Shown here piece by piece: positions 23,693 to 32,191 of a DNA stretch of 35,850 nt. The translations under genes and the position numbers were made by a program. The DNA lies in contig NZ_WQNE01000056.1 of NCBI RefSeq assembly GCF_009759665.1, positions 1 through 35,850 on the forward strand, written 5' to 3'. Numbering within the stretch: the stretch's first letter is position 1; every line of letters begins with the position of its first letter. The stretch is from Bradyrhizobium cajani. GTDB lineage: Bacteria; Pseudomonadota; Alphaproteobacteria; Rhizobiales; Xanthobacteraceae. The notes below the pieces were generated by a model. The model did no database searches, was not told the origin of the DNA, and was given only the letters and a program-made list of their open reading frames with translations.

Positions 23693-24952
23693 ATGACAGC
23701 CGTCCTGACCAGCGCCGATGCCCCGACCGAAGTACCGCTCAAGCGCCGCCTGAAGCGGGCCGAGCGGGCGCGCCAGGTCAAGGCGTTGGCACTGGTTCTG
23801 CCGCTTCTGCTGTTTCTGCTCTTCACCTTCGCTGGCCCCATTGCCGGCATGCTGTGGCGCGCGGTCGATGACCGGGAGGTGCGCCAGATCCTGCCCCAAA
23901 CCATAGCCGTTCTCGCCGACTGGGACGGCAAGGACCTGCCGGACGAAAAGGCCTACGCGGCGCTGGCTGGCGATATCCTGGCGGCGCGTGGCTCCGGCAC
24001 CATGGCCATCGCGGCCAAGCGGCTGAACTACGCACTCAACGGCTTCCGCACGATCTTGACCAGCACTGCACGCAATCTGAAGGCGGTGCCGGAGCCCGGC
24101 ACGGCCAAGGAGACGCTGGGCAAGATCAATCCGGCCTGGCGCGAGCGCGCCACCTGGACGACGATCAAGGACGCCAGTGGCCCATTGACCGGCTTCTACC
24201 TGCTGGCGGCGCTCGACCTCACCCGGAACATCGACGGCGCGATTGTCGCGGCCCCGCCGGATCAGGCCATTTACCGCAACATATTCACCCGCACCTTCAT
24301 CATCAGCCTCAGCGTCACGGCACTCTGCCTCATCCTCGGCTTCCCGGTCGCCTACCTGCTGGCGACGCTGCCGCCCGGCCGGTCGAACCTGCTGATGATC
24401 TTCGTCCTGCTGCCCTTCTGGACTTCGCTTCTGGTCCGCACCTGCGCCTGGATCGTGCTGTTGCAGAGCAAGGGCGTCGTGAACGACAGCCTGCACTGGC
24501 TTGGCATCATCGACGAGCCGTTGCGCCTGATCTACAACCGCTTCGGTGTCTGCGTGGCAATGACCCACGTTCTCCTGCCGTTCATGATCCTGCCGCTGTA
24601 CAGCAGCATGAAGGCGATCTCGCCCGCCTACATGCGTGCCGCCGCCTCGCTCGGCGCGCCGCCGGTCACTGCCTTCCTGCGGATCTACCTGCCTCAAACG
24701 CTGCCCGGGATCGGTGCGGGAAGCCTGCTCGTCTTCATCCTGGCGCTCGGCTACTACATCACACCGGCACTCGTCGGCGGCGCCGCCGACCAGATGATCA
24801 GCTACTTCATCGCGCTCTACACGACCGAGACGGCCAACTGGGGTCTTGCCTCGGCGTTGGGTACGGTGCTGCTGCTGGTCACTCTTCTGCTTGCTCTCCT
24901 CTACGGAAAGCTGGTGCAGGGACAGCAGGTCACGGGAGGAATGAAGAATTGA
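23693..24952 (+). CDS. ABC importer permease (PotB-like) with a long periplasmic insert
   Basis: The 419-residue protein has a first helix at about 31-55, then about 143 residues without membrane segments (56-198), and a standard set of about five helices (201-415) with the permease EAA-type loop (YMRAAASLGAPPVTAFLRIYLPQTLPG). Typical PotB is about 285-310 residues, so the insert after helix 1 explains the extra length; it is probably a periplasmic domain. It starts 295 bases after the binding-protein gene. Its stop overlaps the next gene by four bases (TTGA). Confidence 0.9.
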   Translation: MTAVLTSADAPTEVPLKRRLKRAERARQVKALALVLPLLLFLLFTFAGPIAGMLWRAVDDREVRQILPQTIAVLADWDGKDLPDEKAYAALAGDILAARGSGTMAIAAKRLNYALNGFRTILTSTARNLKAVPEPGTAKETLGKINPAWRERATWTTIKDASGPLTGFYLLAALDLTRNIDGAIVAAPPDQAIYRNIFTRTFIISLSVTALCLILGFPVAYLLATLPPGRSNLLMIFVLLPFWTSLLVRTCAWIVLLQSKGVVNDSLHWLGIIDEPLRLIYNRFGVCVAMTHVLLPFMILPLYSSMKAISPAYMRAAASLGAPPVTAFLRIYLPQTLPGIGAGSLLVFILALGYYITPALVGGAADQMISYFIALYTTETANWGLASALGTVLLLVTLLLALLYGKLVQGQQVTGGMKN

Positions 24953-25779
24953 GCGACAATCTCTCCCTCCGCACGCCCAGCCAGCGCATTGCGTGGACTT
25001 CGACCATAATTGTCTCCACGCTGGTGTTCGTCTTCCTGATCGCGCCAATCCTGGCGATCATGCCGCTGTCCTTCAGCTCGGGCTCCTACCTGACCTATCC
25101 GCTGCCCGGCTTCTCCTTGCGCTGGTACGACGACTTCATCAATTCGCCGCGCTGGATGACGGCGCTGAAGAACAGCATGATCATCGGCGTCGCCTCGACC
25201 CTGCTGTCCATGGTGCTCGGCACATTGGCCGCGCTGGGGCTGGCGCAGTGGAAGAGCCGGTTCAAGCCGCTCGTACTGGCCTTCGTGCTGTCGCCCGTCG
25301 TCGTGCCCGGCGTCATCACCGCGGTCGGTCTCTATTTCTTCTTCGCCCCGATCGGACTGACCGGCAGTTATCTCGGCCTGATCCTGGCCCACACCGCGCT
25401 GGCGACGCCCTTTGTGGTGATCACGGTCGGCGCGACGCTGCAAAGCTTCGACACCAATCTGACGCGCGCCGCCGCCTCACTCGGCGCCTCGCCGCTCTAC
25501 GCGTTTCGACGCGTGATCCTGCCGCTGATCCTGCCCGGCCTGGCATCGGGTGCGCTGTTCGCCTTCGCGACCAGCTTCGATGAGGTGGTGATCGTCCTGT
25601 TCATGGTAGGTCCCGAGCAGCGCACCCTGCCGCGCGAGATGTTCGCCGGCATCCGCGAGAACATCAGCCCGACGATCACCGCCGCGGCGGTGATACTGAC
25701 GACGGTATCGGTCATCCTCCTCGCCACCATGGAGGGCCTGCGCCGACGCAACGAACGGCTCAAAGGCGGCAGCGCCTGA
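24949..25779 (+). CDS. ABC importer permease (PotC-like)
   Basis: The 276-residue protein has six membrane helices and the EAA loop LTRAAASLGASPLYAFRRVILPLI. It is normal size for PotC/YdcV-type permeases. The start is a TTG at 24949 with GGGAGGA eight bases upstream, and it overlaps the preceding stop codon, so translation is coupled. The two permeases probably form a heterodimer with two copies of the ATPase. Confidence 0.9.
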   Translation: MSDNLSLRTPSQRIAWTSTIIVSTLVFVFLIAPILAIMPLSFSSGSYLTYPLPGFSLRWYDDFINSPRWMTALKNSMIIGVASTLLSMVLGTLAALGLAQWKSRFKPLVLAFVLSPVVVPGVITAVGLYFFFAPIGLTGSYLGLILAHTALATPFVVITVGATLQSFDTNLTRAAASLGASPLYAFRRVILPLILPGLASGALFAFATSFDEVVIVLFMVGPEQRTLPREMFAGIRENISPTITAAAVILTTVSVILLATMEGLRRRNERLKGGSA

Positions 25780-25826
25780 GTGGCACCTGGTTCGTCATTG
25801 CGGCGGCGAGAAAAAGGACAGGCCGA

Positions 25827-25850
25827 CGCGCCCGGTGAAAACCGGGCGCG
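25827..25850. terminator. GAAA-tetraloop hairpin terminator
   Basis: CGCGCCCGGT-GAAA-ACCGGGCGCG: a perfect 10-bp stem with a GNRA loop. It lies between the end of the ABC operon (25779) and the convergent PRC-barrel gene (ending 25874), so it may serve both. T content follows on each side (CTTCGTTTGC; the minus strand has TTTTT further on). Confidence 0.75.
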
Positions 25851-25873
25851 CTTCGTTTGCTGTTACGCGACCA

Positions 25874-26401
25874 TTACTCCGAGTACTTGAACTCGGGCAT
25901 GTTCTTCAGCTCGTCCTTGCTGGCGTTGAACACGGCATGGTCCGGATACCATTTCGACGCGGACGACGTCGTGGTCGCAGCCTTGTCGGTTCCGGTCGCC
26001 GCGCCGGTCGTCGTGGTTGAAGCCGGCCGGCCAGGCGGGTTGGTCTGGCTGGTGCTGGTATAGGCGACGGGCTCGTTGACGAACTTCAACTTGTCAAAGG
26101 GTACGGCGACCAGGTGCTCGCCCATGCCCAGGAAGCCGCCGACGCCGATCACGGCGATCTTGATGTTACCGCTCTTGTCCATCAAGAGGTCATTGATCGA
26201 GCCGATGTTCTCGTTGGCTTCGTTATAGACCTTGACGCCCGACATTTTCGACCCACGCCACTGGTCGGACGCGCTCGTGGTCGTCGCGGTGGCCGCGGTC
26301 GGCGCCTTGTCGGTGGTGGCAGCCGGCGGTTGCTGCGCAAACGCAGCGGTTGCAAGCAGCGCGGTAGCGGCGAGGCCGGCCGCGATAGATTTCGTCAGCA
26401 T
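25874..26401 (-). CDS. Exported PRC-barrel domain protein
   Basis: The 175-residue protein has a signal peptide (1-22, cleavage near FAQ-Q), a Thr/Ala-rich linker (25-45), and a PRC-barrel domain (about 50-110) with GVKVYNEANENIGSINDLLMD and AVIGVGGFLGMGEHLVAVPF. After this comes a second Thr/Ala/Ser-rich stretch and a short C-terminal segment (KWYPDHAVFNASKDELKNMP). I chose the ATG at 26401, after a GGAGAGGAC Shine-Dalgarno; the 50 upstream residues are not protein-like. Exported PRC-barrel proteins are common in rhizobia and often stress-linked; the exact role is unknown. The gap 26402-26627 shows no other gene. Confidence 0.88.
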   Translation of the reverse strand: MLTKSIAAGLAATALLATAAFAQQPPAATTDKAPTAATATTTSASDQWRGSKMSGVKVYNEANENIGSINDLLMDKSGNIKIAVIGVGGFLGMGEHLVAVPFDKLKFVNEPVAYTSTSQTNPPGRPASTTTTGAATGTDKAATTTSSASKWYPDHAVFNASKDELKNMPEFKYSE

Positions 26402-26627
26402 GTTGTCCTCTCCTTCACGTAAACTCGTGCGGAGAAAACAGCGCTGAACACATGCAGTTCCTTGCGCGCGGCAATTTCGTCGCGCGATGCGCGAGTACAG
26501 GAACGCCGTGAGGCTTGTTCCTAAGTCACCCAGGAACATTTTGCGGCGCACGGTTCCCCGCCGACGATCATGCGCCCTGGGTGAAGCACGATCGCGGCGA
26601 GGAACGCGCCGACCCGCGTCGCTCAGG

Positions 26628-27179
26628 TCAGCTCTTGTAGTCGATCAGAAGCGCGGAGAAACCCGAGCCGCTCGACGAGCTCGTCGCGCCGCCATTGGCG
26701 CCGTAGGACGACGCCGACGATTGCGACTGCTGGAGCGCCTGGAGGAATTGCTTGAGGATTTCGGCCGTGGTCTGGCCGCTCGACGTGCTGCTGGTCGAGT
26801 CCGTCGATGACGAATCCGAAGAGCTGTCGTCCGGCGACGGATCGGCCGGGGGCCCGCCGGCACCGTTGGCGAAGGCGGACTGAAACACGTTCTTCAGTTC
26901 TTCGGCCTGCTCCGAGGTCAGCGTGCCGTTCGACACCTCGTTGGAGATGAGGTCGTCGATCTTCGACTGCATGTCGTCCTTCGAGGGACGCGTGCCGCCC
27001 GACTGGTCGCTCGACCGGCTCTGCTGGAGCGCGGTGTCGATGTCGGTCAGCGCCGTCGAAAGCGCGGACTGGTCCGACGACGAGATCGTGCCGGCGGAAA
27101 CTTGCGATTGCAATTCCTGCTGTAGCCGCTGGAGCGGCGACTGGTGGTTGCCGGCGGAGGCCGCCGAAATCGAGGTCAT
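26628..27179 (-). CDS. Serine-rich protein with two internal helical repeats
   Basis: The 183-residue protein has no signal peptide, membrane helix or Cys. It holds two related units: residues about 18-53 (LQQELQSQVSAGTISSSDQSALSTAL...) and about 72-105 (IDDLISNEVSNGTLTSEQAEELKNVFQ...), each a helix, a V-S-x-G-T-[IL]-[ST] turn, and another helix, somewhat like an EF-hand without calcium ligands. Two Ser/Asp- and Ser/Gly-rich low-complexity parts follow. The frame extends to 28436, but I use the ATG at 27179, since the extension overlaps the response regulator gene. The lack of Cys, the Ser-rich content and N-terminus would fit a protein exported without a cleaved signal, which is speculative. 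Confidence 0.7.
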   Translation of the reverse strand: MTSISAASAGNHQSPLQRLQQELQSQVSAGTISSSDQSALSTALTDIDTALQQSRSSDQSGGTRPSKDDMQSKIDDLISNEVSNGTLTSEQAEELKNVFQSAFANGAGGPPADPSPDDSSSDSSSTDSTSSTSSGQTTAEILKQFLQALQQSQSSASSYGANGGATSSSSGSGFSALLIDYKS

Positions 27180-27359
27180 GATGGCTCCGTGGATTTTGCG
27201 GGGTTTCGTCGCGGACCACGCCACGGTATGGTTAACGGCCTTAACGAGACCTTGCCGCTCCACTGCCGGGGTATTGCCTTTTGTTGCGAGCAGGCCGGCG
27301 GAAACAATCTGAAACAAAAATCTTCGCCATTTGGCCCGAATCTTGGACAAACAAAGCGT

Positions 27360-28100
27360 ATGGCCACTCCCAATCCCAACATCCTGGTCGTCGAGGACGA
27401 CCGCGAAACGCGGACGCTGATTGCGAAGTACCTGCGCAACAATGCCTGCAACGTCACCGCCGTGAGCGACGGTCGCGAGATGTCGCGCGCCATGGCCGAT
27501 CATCGCGTCGACCTGATCATCCTCGACGTCATGCTGCCCGGCGAGGATGGCCTCAGCCTGTGCCGCAAGGTGCGCTCGGAGGCGCAGACGCCGATCATCA
27601 TGCTGACCGCGCGCGGCGAGGACGTCGACCGCATCGTCGGCCTCGAGATGGGCGCGGACGACTATCTGCCGAAACCGTTCAACCCGCGCGAGCTGCTCGC
27701 CCGTATCAATGCGGTGCTGCGCCGCCAGGCGGCAGCTCAGGCGGCGAGCTCGATCGAGGGCGCCTCCACGCTCGCTTTCGAGGGCTGGCGCATCGACCTG
27801 CGTCTGCGCGAATTGCGCAATCCGGAAGGCGCGCGCGTCGCGGTGACCAGCGCCGAGTTCGATCTGCTGCGCACGTTCTGCGAGCGGCCCGGCCGCGTGC
27901 TGTCGCGCGACAGCCTGCTCGACCTCACGCAGGGGCGCAACACCGGCTCGTTCGAGCGCTCCATCGACGTGCTGGTCAGCCGCATCCGCCGCAAGATCGA
28001 ACCCAATCCGGCCGATCCCACCATCATCAAGACGGTGCGCTCCGGCGGCTATTTGTTCACCCCGAGGACGGAAGCGGTCGCGACGCCCCTGAGCAGCTGA
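27360..28100 (+). CDS. OmpR-family response regulator
   Basis: The 246-residue protein has a receiver domain (about 8-120: acidic pair in VVEDDRE, phospho-acceptor Asp56 in LIILDVMLPGEDG, Lys in YLPKPFNPREL) and an OmpR-type winged-helix domain (about 140-238: VTSAEFDLLRTFCERPGRVLSR, RSIDVLVSRIRRKIE, TVRSGGYLFTP). Its gene is followed after 15 bases by that for the sensor kinase, so the pair is one system. Targets are unknown. It is divergent from the Ser-rich protein gene (180-base gap). Confidence 0.93.
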   Translation: MATPNPNILVVEDDRETRTLIAKYLRNNACNVTAVSDGREMSRAMADHRVDLIILDVMLPGEDGLSLCRKVRSEAQTPIIMLTARGEDVDRIVGLEMGADDYLPKPFNPRELLARINAVLRRQAAAQAASSIEGASTLAFEGWRIDLRLRELRNPEGARVAVTSAEFDLLRTFCERPGRVLSRDSLLDLTQGRNTGSFERSIDVLVSRIRRKIEPNPADPTIIKTVRSGGYLFTPRTEAVATPLSS

Positions 28101-28115
28101 AGGGGGGCGCCGGTG

Positions 28116-29435
28116 ATGAAGCCGTTCGGGTTCTTCCACCTCAAGGGGATCGGCGGGCAGATCGCCGCGCTGGTGCTGGCTTCGACCGTCGCGCTCCATC
28201 TCGTCGTCACCGCCGCCTTCCTGATCAGCCGGCCGGACCGCCCGGACGCGCCGCTGGACGGCGCCCATCAATTGACCGATGCCGCGCTGCTGCTCGGCGC
28301 GGCCGACCCCAGCGAGCGGCCGCGCCTCGTCGCCGACCTTTCGCGCGCCTTCCCCAGGCTCGGCATCGAGATGCTCGCGCCCGGGTCGGCGGTCGAAGCA
28401 GGCGACGGCGCCCAGCTGTACGGGATGCGCCGCCATCTCGGGCGCGGCTACAAGGTGATGCAGCTCGCCCCGGAGGGCGGCGCGCGCCGCGTCGGCGTCG
28501 AATTGCCCGACGGCAGCATGATCGCCGGCCGCGTCGATGGCGGCCCGCGGCCGTGGTTCTGGGGCGCACCGTGGCTGGTGACGCTGATGACCGCCTTCAT
28601 CTCAATCACCGTGCTCGGCCTGTGGGCGGCGCGTGCGCTCGCCGCGCCGCTGTCGTCCTTCGCCAAGGCCGCGGAGAATTTCAGCCTGGACGGCGCCGCC
28701 GAGCCGCTGCCCGAGCGCGGCCCGGAGGAGATCCGCTCGGTCGCGCGCGCGCTCAACCGCATGCATGAGCGGATCGCCGGGCTGATGTCGGACCGCACCA
28801 GGATGCTGGCCGCGATCAGCCATGATCTGCGCACGCCGATCACGCGCTTGCGGCTGCGCGCCGAGTTCATCGAGGACGAAGGCAACCGCAAGCGCATGCT
28901 GATCGATCTCGACCAGATGCGCTCGATGCTGGAATCCGTCCTGTCGCTGCTGCGCAACGACCGCAAGATCGAGGCGGTGACGCTGGTCGACATCGCCAGC
29001 ACGCTCCAGCTCATCGCCGACCAGTTCGGCGACATGGGCCATGTCGTGCACTATGAGGGCCCGGTGTCGGCAACCGCCGCCGCGCGGCCCGACGACCTGC
29101 ATCGCGGCATCACCAACCTCGTCGAGAACGCGGTGCGTTTCGGCGCCGAGGTCACGATCCGTCTCGACATGTCGGGCACCAAGCTCGTCATCGACGTCGA
29201 GGACGACGGCCCCGGCATTTCGGACGCGCGCAAGCAGGAGATGCTGGAGCCGTTCGTGCGCGGCGACGACGCCCGCACCATGGACGATTCCACCGGCTTC
29301 GGGCTTGGCCTGTCGATTGCGCGCGCGATCGCGCTCGCCCATGGCGGCGAGCTGTCGCTGCACGACCGCGCGCCGCACGGGTTGATCGTGCGGATGCAAT
29401 TGCCGGTGTGGCAGCAGCCGCGGCTGGCGGCTTAA
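28116..29435 (+). CDS. EnvZ-like sensor histidine kinase
   Basis: The 439-residue kinase has two membrane helices (about 16-37 and 152-172) around a periplasmic domain of about 115 residues, a HAMP linker, the dimerisation box AAISHDLRTPITRLRLR with phospho-acceptor His236, an N box (ITNLVENAVRFG), G1 (VEDDGPGI), and G2 (GFGLGLSIARAIA). The overall design matches EnvZ, with the adjacent OmpR-like regulator. ATG at 28116 was preferred to GTG at 28113; GGGGGG lies about 8 bases before. Signal unknown. Confidence 0.92.
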   Translation: MKPFGFFHLKGIGGQIAALVLASTVALHLVVTAAFLISRPDRPDAPLDGAHQLTDAALLLGAADPSERPRLVADLSRAFPRLGIEMLAPGSAVEAGDGAQLYGMRRHLGRGYKVMQLAPEGGARRVGVELPDGSMIAGRVDGGPRPWFWGAPWLVTLMTAFISITVLGLWAARALAAPLSSFAKAAENFSLDGAAEPLPERGPEEIRSVARALNRMHERIAGLMSDRTRMLAAISHDLRTPITRLRLRAEFIEDEGNRKRMLIDLDQMRSMLESVLSLLRNDRKIEAVTLVDIASTLQLIADQFGDMGHVVHYEGPVSATAAARPDDLHRGITNLVENAVRFGAEVTIRLDMSGTKLVIDVEDDGPGISDARKQEMLEPFVRGDDARTMDDSTGFGLGLSIARAIALAHGGELSLHDRAPHGLIVRMQLPVWQQPRLAA

Positions 29436-29436
29436 G

Positions 29437-29530
29437 GCATGATCCGGACCCGCAGGGCCGCGTTCGCGCCAAGCGTGCAGCGGTTTTCCTCGCGACAAAC
29501 GCGGGGACGCGTTTGCGCGGAGATCATGCC
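29437..29530. repeat. GGCATGATCCGGA / GATCATGCC palindromic repeat
   Basis: Ends are inverted (GGCATGATC and GATCATGCC) with inner complementary GC-rich blocks (for example CGCGTTCGCGCC and GGGACGCGTTTGCGCG). It resembles the GCATGATCCGGAAAA family of intergenic repeats in Bradyrhizobium and separates the kinase and the convergent zinc ribbon gene. Confidence 0.65.
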
Positions 29531-29546
29531 AGTTTAAGACAATGCC

Positions 29547-29747
29547 TCAGGCGGCGAGCGGCGGATGCTCGATCGCGCGCTGATCGAAGATCGCAACCGC
29601 TTCGAAGCGATAGCCGCAGGCCTGGCACTTCCAGAGATAGGAAACGCGGCCTTCGCCCGGCTCGATCCAGTCAGGGAACGGGATCGGTGTCCCACATTGT
29701 GCACACGGGTTCTGCGTGGGGATGTCGCCGATGTCAGCTCGGGTCAT
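29547..29747 (-). CDS. Small zinc ribbon protein
   Basis: A 66-residue protein with C-x2-C knuckles at Cys15/Cys18 (NPCAQCGTPIPFPDW) and Cys41/Cys44 (WKCQACGYRFEA), the spacing of a zinc ribbon. The aromatic-rich middle is also typical. No partner domain is present. It could bind RNA, DNA or protein; no function can be assigned. It is convergent with the kinase gene. Confidence 0.78.
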   Translation of the reverse strand: MTRADIGDIPTQNPCAQCGTPIPFPDWIEPGEGRVSYLWKCQACGYRFEAVAIFDQRAIEHPPLAA

Positions 29748-29978
29748 GGACGTCCTCCCGAATGCTTGGTTTTGAGTCGCGATTTTTGGGCGAATGTACG
29801 AACGGACAGACCTGCTGTCGCGTAAGGCACCCCGCCAACTCGAAATTTAACCGATGTTTGAGTCGTAAAAACGACGGCCCGGCGAAAATCGCCGGTGGCG
29901 GCGTTTCGCCACATCATCGCCGTGTTCCCACGGCCTAACGCGCACGGGTGCAGGTCCGTTCTGCCGAGGAATATTTCG

Positions 29979-30515
29979 ATGAAAATTTTGCGTGTTGCCC
30001 TGCTCGCCGCGGCGAGCCTGATGATGGCGCAGGCGGCGAACGCCGGCGAAGCCGAATACGCCGAGATGGTCGCAACGCATGCGCGCGCCAACGGCGTACC
30101 GGAGGCGCTGGTGCACCGCGTCATCATGCGCGAGAGCCGCTACCAGCCTGGCCTCGTCGGCCGTGGCGGCACCATCGGGCTGATGCAGATCAAGCTCGCG
30201 ACGGCCCGCGGGGTCGGCTACACCGGCGATGCCGCCGGCCTGCGCGATCCCAACACCAATCTCACCTACGCGGTCAAATACCTCGCCGGCGCCTATCGCG
30301 CCGCCAATGGCGATCACGCGCGAGCCGTGCGTTATTTCGCTGGCGGCTATTACTAAGTTGCAAAGCGGCAGCGGCAGGAGGCCGTGCAGGTCGCCAATAT
30401 GAGCGAGACCTGGCTCGAGCCGAACGGCAACCCGCAGCCGATGTTCGGCACCGTGCCGCACCGGAAGCTCGCCCAGCGCTTCCGCAACGCGCGGGCGCAG
30501 GTTCCCAGCCACTAG
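29979..30515 (+). pseudogene. Lytic transglycosylase (SLT domain) with an in-frame stop
   Basis: A signal peptide (1-22, NAG-EAEYAEM) is followed by a lysozyme-like transglycosylase domain: catalytic Glu52 in VIMRESRYQPGLVG, GGTIGLMQIK and YAVKYLAGAYRAANGDHARAVRYFAGGYY. At codon 126 there is a TAA (30354-30356). Directly after it, in the same frame, the sequence goes on as VAKRQRQEAVQVANMSETWL and reaches TAG at 30513-30515, giving 177 coding residues plus the stop if TAA were a Tyr codon. The truncated product retains most of the domain (125 residues) and may still be active. The start follows GAGGA. This enzyme class cleaves peptidoglycan glycan strands in the periplasm. Confidence 0.75.
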
Positions 30516-30519
30516 TCTC

Positions 30520-30605
30520 CGTCATGGCCGGGCTTGACCCGGCCATCCACGTCTTTTCCATTGCATCCAGGAACGTGGATGCCCGGGACAAGCCCGGGCA
30601 TGACG
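30520..30605. repeat. GTCATGGCCGGGCTTGACC repeat pair
   Basis: Two hairpins: GGCCGGG-CTTGA-CCCGGCC and GATGCCCGGG-ACAAG-CCCGGGCATGACG, joined by a spacer with complementary CCACGT and ACGTGG. A half-copy is at 11356-11388. It separates the transglycosylase from the thiamine promoter. Confidence 0.8.
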
Positions 30606-30618
30606 GGTGGCTAACGCG

Positions 30619-30646
30619 TTGACACTGGCTCCCACTGGCATACATT
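30619..30646 (+). promoter_or_regulatory. Sigma-70-like promoter of the thiamine operon
   Basis: TTGACA (30619-30624) and TACATT (30641-30646) are separated by 16 bases. Transcription would start around 30653, just before the TPP riboswitch. Confidence 0.6.
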
Positions 30647-30655
30647 AGACCCGTT

Positions 30656-30764
30656 CCGAGGGGTGCTCCGAGGAGGAGCTGAGATACCGCTAAATGGGTC
30701 AGAAGGCCCAGGACCGCGGTGACCCTTTGAACCTGATCCGGGTCATGCCGGCGAAGGGACAGGG
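30656..30764 (+). promoter_or_regulatory. TPP riboswitch (THI-box)
   Basis: Contains the conserved aptamer blocks GGGGTGCTCCGAGGAGGAGC, CTGAGATACCGCTAAA (Thi-box core), and GACCCTTTGAACCTGATCCG followed by GGTCATGCCGGCGAAGGGA. The 3' strand of the basal stem (GAAGGGACAGGG) doubles as the Shine-Dalgarno for thiO, whose ATG is at 30765. Binding of thiamine pyrophosphate should hide this site and stop translation of the operon; no separate terminator hairpin is seen. Confidence 0.95.
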
Positions 30765-31790
30765 ATGTACCAGACCACCAAGCGACCGGATTCACCGGTA
30801 TCCATCATCGGCGCAGGCATCGCTGGCGCCTGGCAGGCACTTTTGTTCGCGCAGGCCGGCCACGCCGTGACGCTACACGAGCGCGGTGACGCCGCCATGA
30901 CCGACGCCACCAGCCACTGGGCCGGCGGCATGCTGGCGCCCTATTGCGAGGCGGAGGTCGCCGAACCCATCATCAGCCGCCTCGGCGAGCGCTCGCTGCA
31001 TATCTGGCGGCGTGAATTGCCGGATACGCCGTTCAACGGCTCGCTCGTCGTCGCCCATCCGCGCGAACGCAACGATTTCGAGCGTTTTGCCCGCATGACC
31101 GAGGGCCATGAGCGGCTCGACGCCGCCGGCCTCGCCGCGCTGGAGCCATCGCTGGAAGGCCGCTTCCGCGATGCGCTGTTCTTCCCCGGTGAGGGCCATG
31201 TCGAGCCGCGCCGCGTGCTGCCCAAGCTGCACGAGCGCATCCGCGCCGCCGGCGGCACCATCAAGTTCTCCAGCGACGTCTCGGCCGCCGATCTCGCAAA
31301 CCTTGATCCAAAAGGCATCGTGATCGACTGCCGCGGCCTCGGCGCGCGCGAGGAGCAGCCGGAACTGCGCGGCGTCAAGGGCGAGATGATCCTGATCGAG
31401 ACCGGCGAGGTGCAACTGGCGCGTCCGGTGCGCCTGATCCATCCGCGCTGGCCGCTCTACGTGATCCCGCGCGAGGACGGCCTGTTCATGCTCGGCGCGA
31501 CCTCGATCGAGGCCGAGGACACCGGCGTCAGCGTGCGCTCGGCGCTGGAGCTCTTGGGGGCCGCCTACACCGTCCATCCCGCCTTCGGCGAGGCCCGCAT
31601 CGTCGAATTCGGCTCGGGCCTGCGTCCCGCCTACCCCGACAATCTGCCGCGCATCGGCATTCGCGACGGCAAGATCAGCGTCAACGGCCTCTACCGCCAC
31701 GGCTTCCTGATCGCTCCGGCACTCGCCGAGCTGACGCTCGCCTATGTCCAGCGCGGCCAGATCGACAATGAGGTGATGCAATGCGGGTGA
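30765..31790 (+). CDS. thiO: Glycine oxidase ThiO (FAD-dependent)
   Basis: The 341-residue flavoenzyme has an N-terminal dinucleotide-binding motif (VSIIGAGIAGAWQALLFAQAGHAVTLHER, Rossmann G-x-G-x2-G) and a DAO-family catalytic domain with SHWAGGMLAPYCEAE, LGATSIEAEDTG and LRPAYPDNLPRIG. It oxidises glycine to iminoglycine, which ThiG uses to build the thiazole ring. No thiH gene lies in this operon, so the aerobic ThiO route is used here. It is the first gene after the TPP riboswitch. Confidence 0.92.
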   Translation: MYQTTKRPDSPVSIIGAGIAGAWQALLFAQAGHAVTLHERGDAAMTDATSHWAGGMLAPYCEAEVAEPIISRLGERSLHIWRRELPDTPFNGSLVVAHPRERNDFERFARMTEGHERLDAAGLAALEPSLEGRFRDALFFPGEGHVEPRRVLPKLHERIRAAGGTIKFSSDVSAADLANLDPKGIVIDCRGLGAREEQPELRGVKGEMILIETGEVQLARPVRLIHPRWPLYVIPREDGLFMLGATSIEAEDTGVSVRSALELLGAAYTVHPAFGEARIVEFGSGLRPAYPDNLPRIGIRDGKISVNGLYRHGFLIAPALAELTLAYVQRGQIDNEVMQCG

Positions 31791-31797
31791 TCGTGCA

Positions 31798-31995
31798 ATG
31801 CGTTTGATCATCAACGGCGAGCAACGCGATGTGAACTCGGCCAGCGTCGACGCGCTGCTCGCCGAGCTCGACTACGAGGGTACCCATTTCGCCATCGCGC
31901 TGAACTACGACGTCGTGCCGAAGAGCCGCTGGGGCGAGACCAGCCTCAAGGCCGGCGACGAGATCGAGATCATCACGCCGCGGCAGGGAGGGTGA
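31798..31995 (+). CDS. thiS: Sulfur carrier protein ThiS
   Basis: The 65-residue ubiquitin-like protein ends in the required Gly-Gly (PRQGG). The C-terminal glycine is turned into a thiocarboxylate that donates sulfur for the thiazole ring, after activation by a ThiF/MoeB-type enzyme (not in this window). It starts seven bases after the thiO stop. Confidence 0.93.
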   Translation: MRLIINGEQRDVNSASVDALLAELDYEGTHFAIALNYDVVPKSRWGETSLKAGDEIEIITPRQGG

Positions 31996-32025
31996 GGTGA
32001 TGAACGAAGCTATCGCCTTCCTTCG

Positions 32026-32163
32026 CCTCTCCCCGCGCGCGGGGAGAGGCCGGAATTTGCAAAGCAAATTCCGGGTGAGGGGGACTCTCCGCGAGTCCAG
32101 CTCTCACCGTCCCCGCGGAGGCTCCCCCTCACCCCAACCCTCTCCCCGCAAGCGGGGCGAGGG
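32026..32163. repeat. CTCTCCCCGC / GCGGGG palindromic repeat inside the thiamine operon
   Basis: The arm CCTCTCCCCGCGCGCGGGGAG, the inner hairpin CCGGAATTTGC-AAA-GCAAATTCCGG, and the block CCCTCACCCCAACCCTCTCCCC with GCAAGCGGGGCGAGGG are typical of a dispersed element. It occupies most of the 196-base gap between thiS and thiG. Confidence 0.8.
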
Positions 32164-32191
32164 AGTCGACCGAATTTGAGGAAACACCATC

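Noticed and set aside
23375..25048. 557-codon minus-strand open frame across the repeat and permease gene
   Set aside because: It reads through an intergenic repeat and opposite a permease with clear membrane helices and EAA loop.
27180..28436. N-terminal extension of the Ser-rich protein across the response regulator gene
   Set aside because: The extension is antisense to receiver and winged-helix domains and has no protein-like features.
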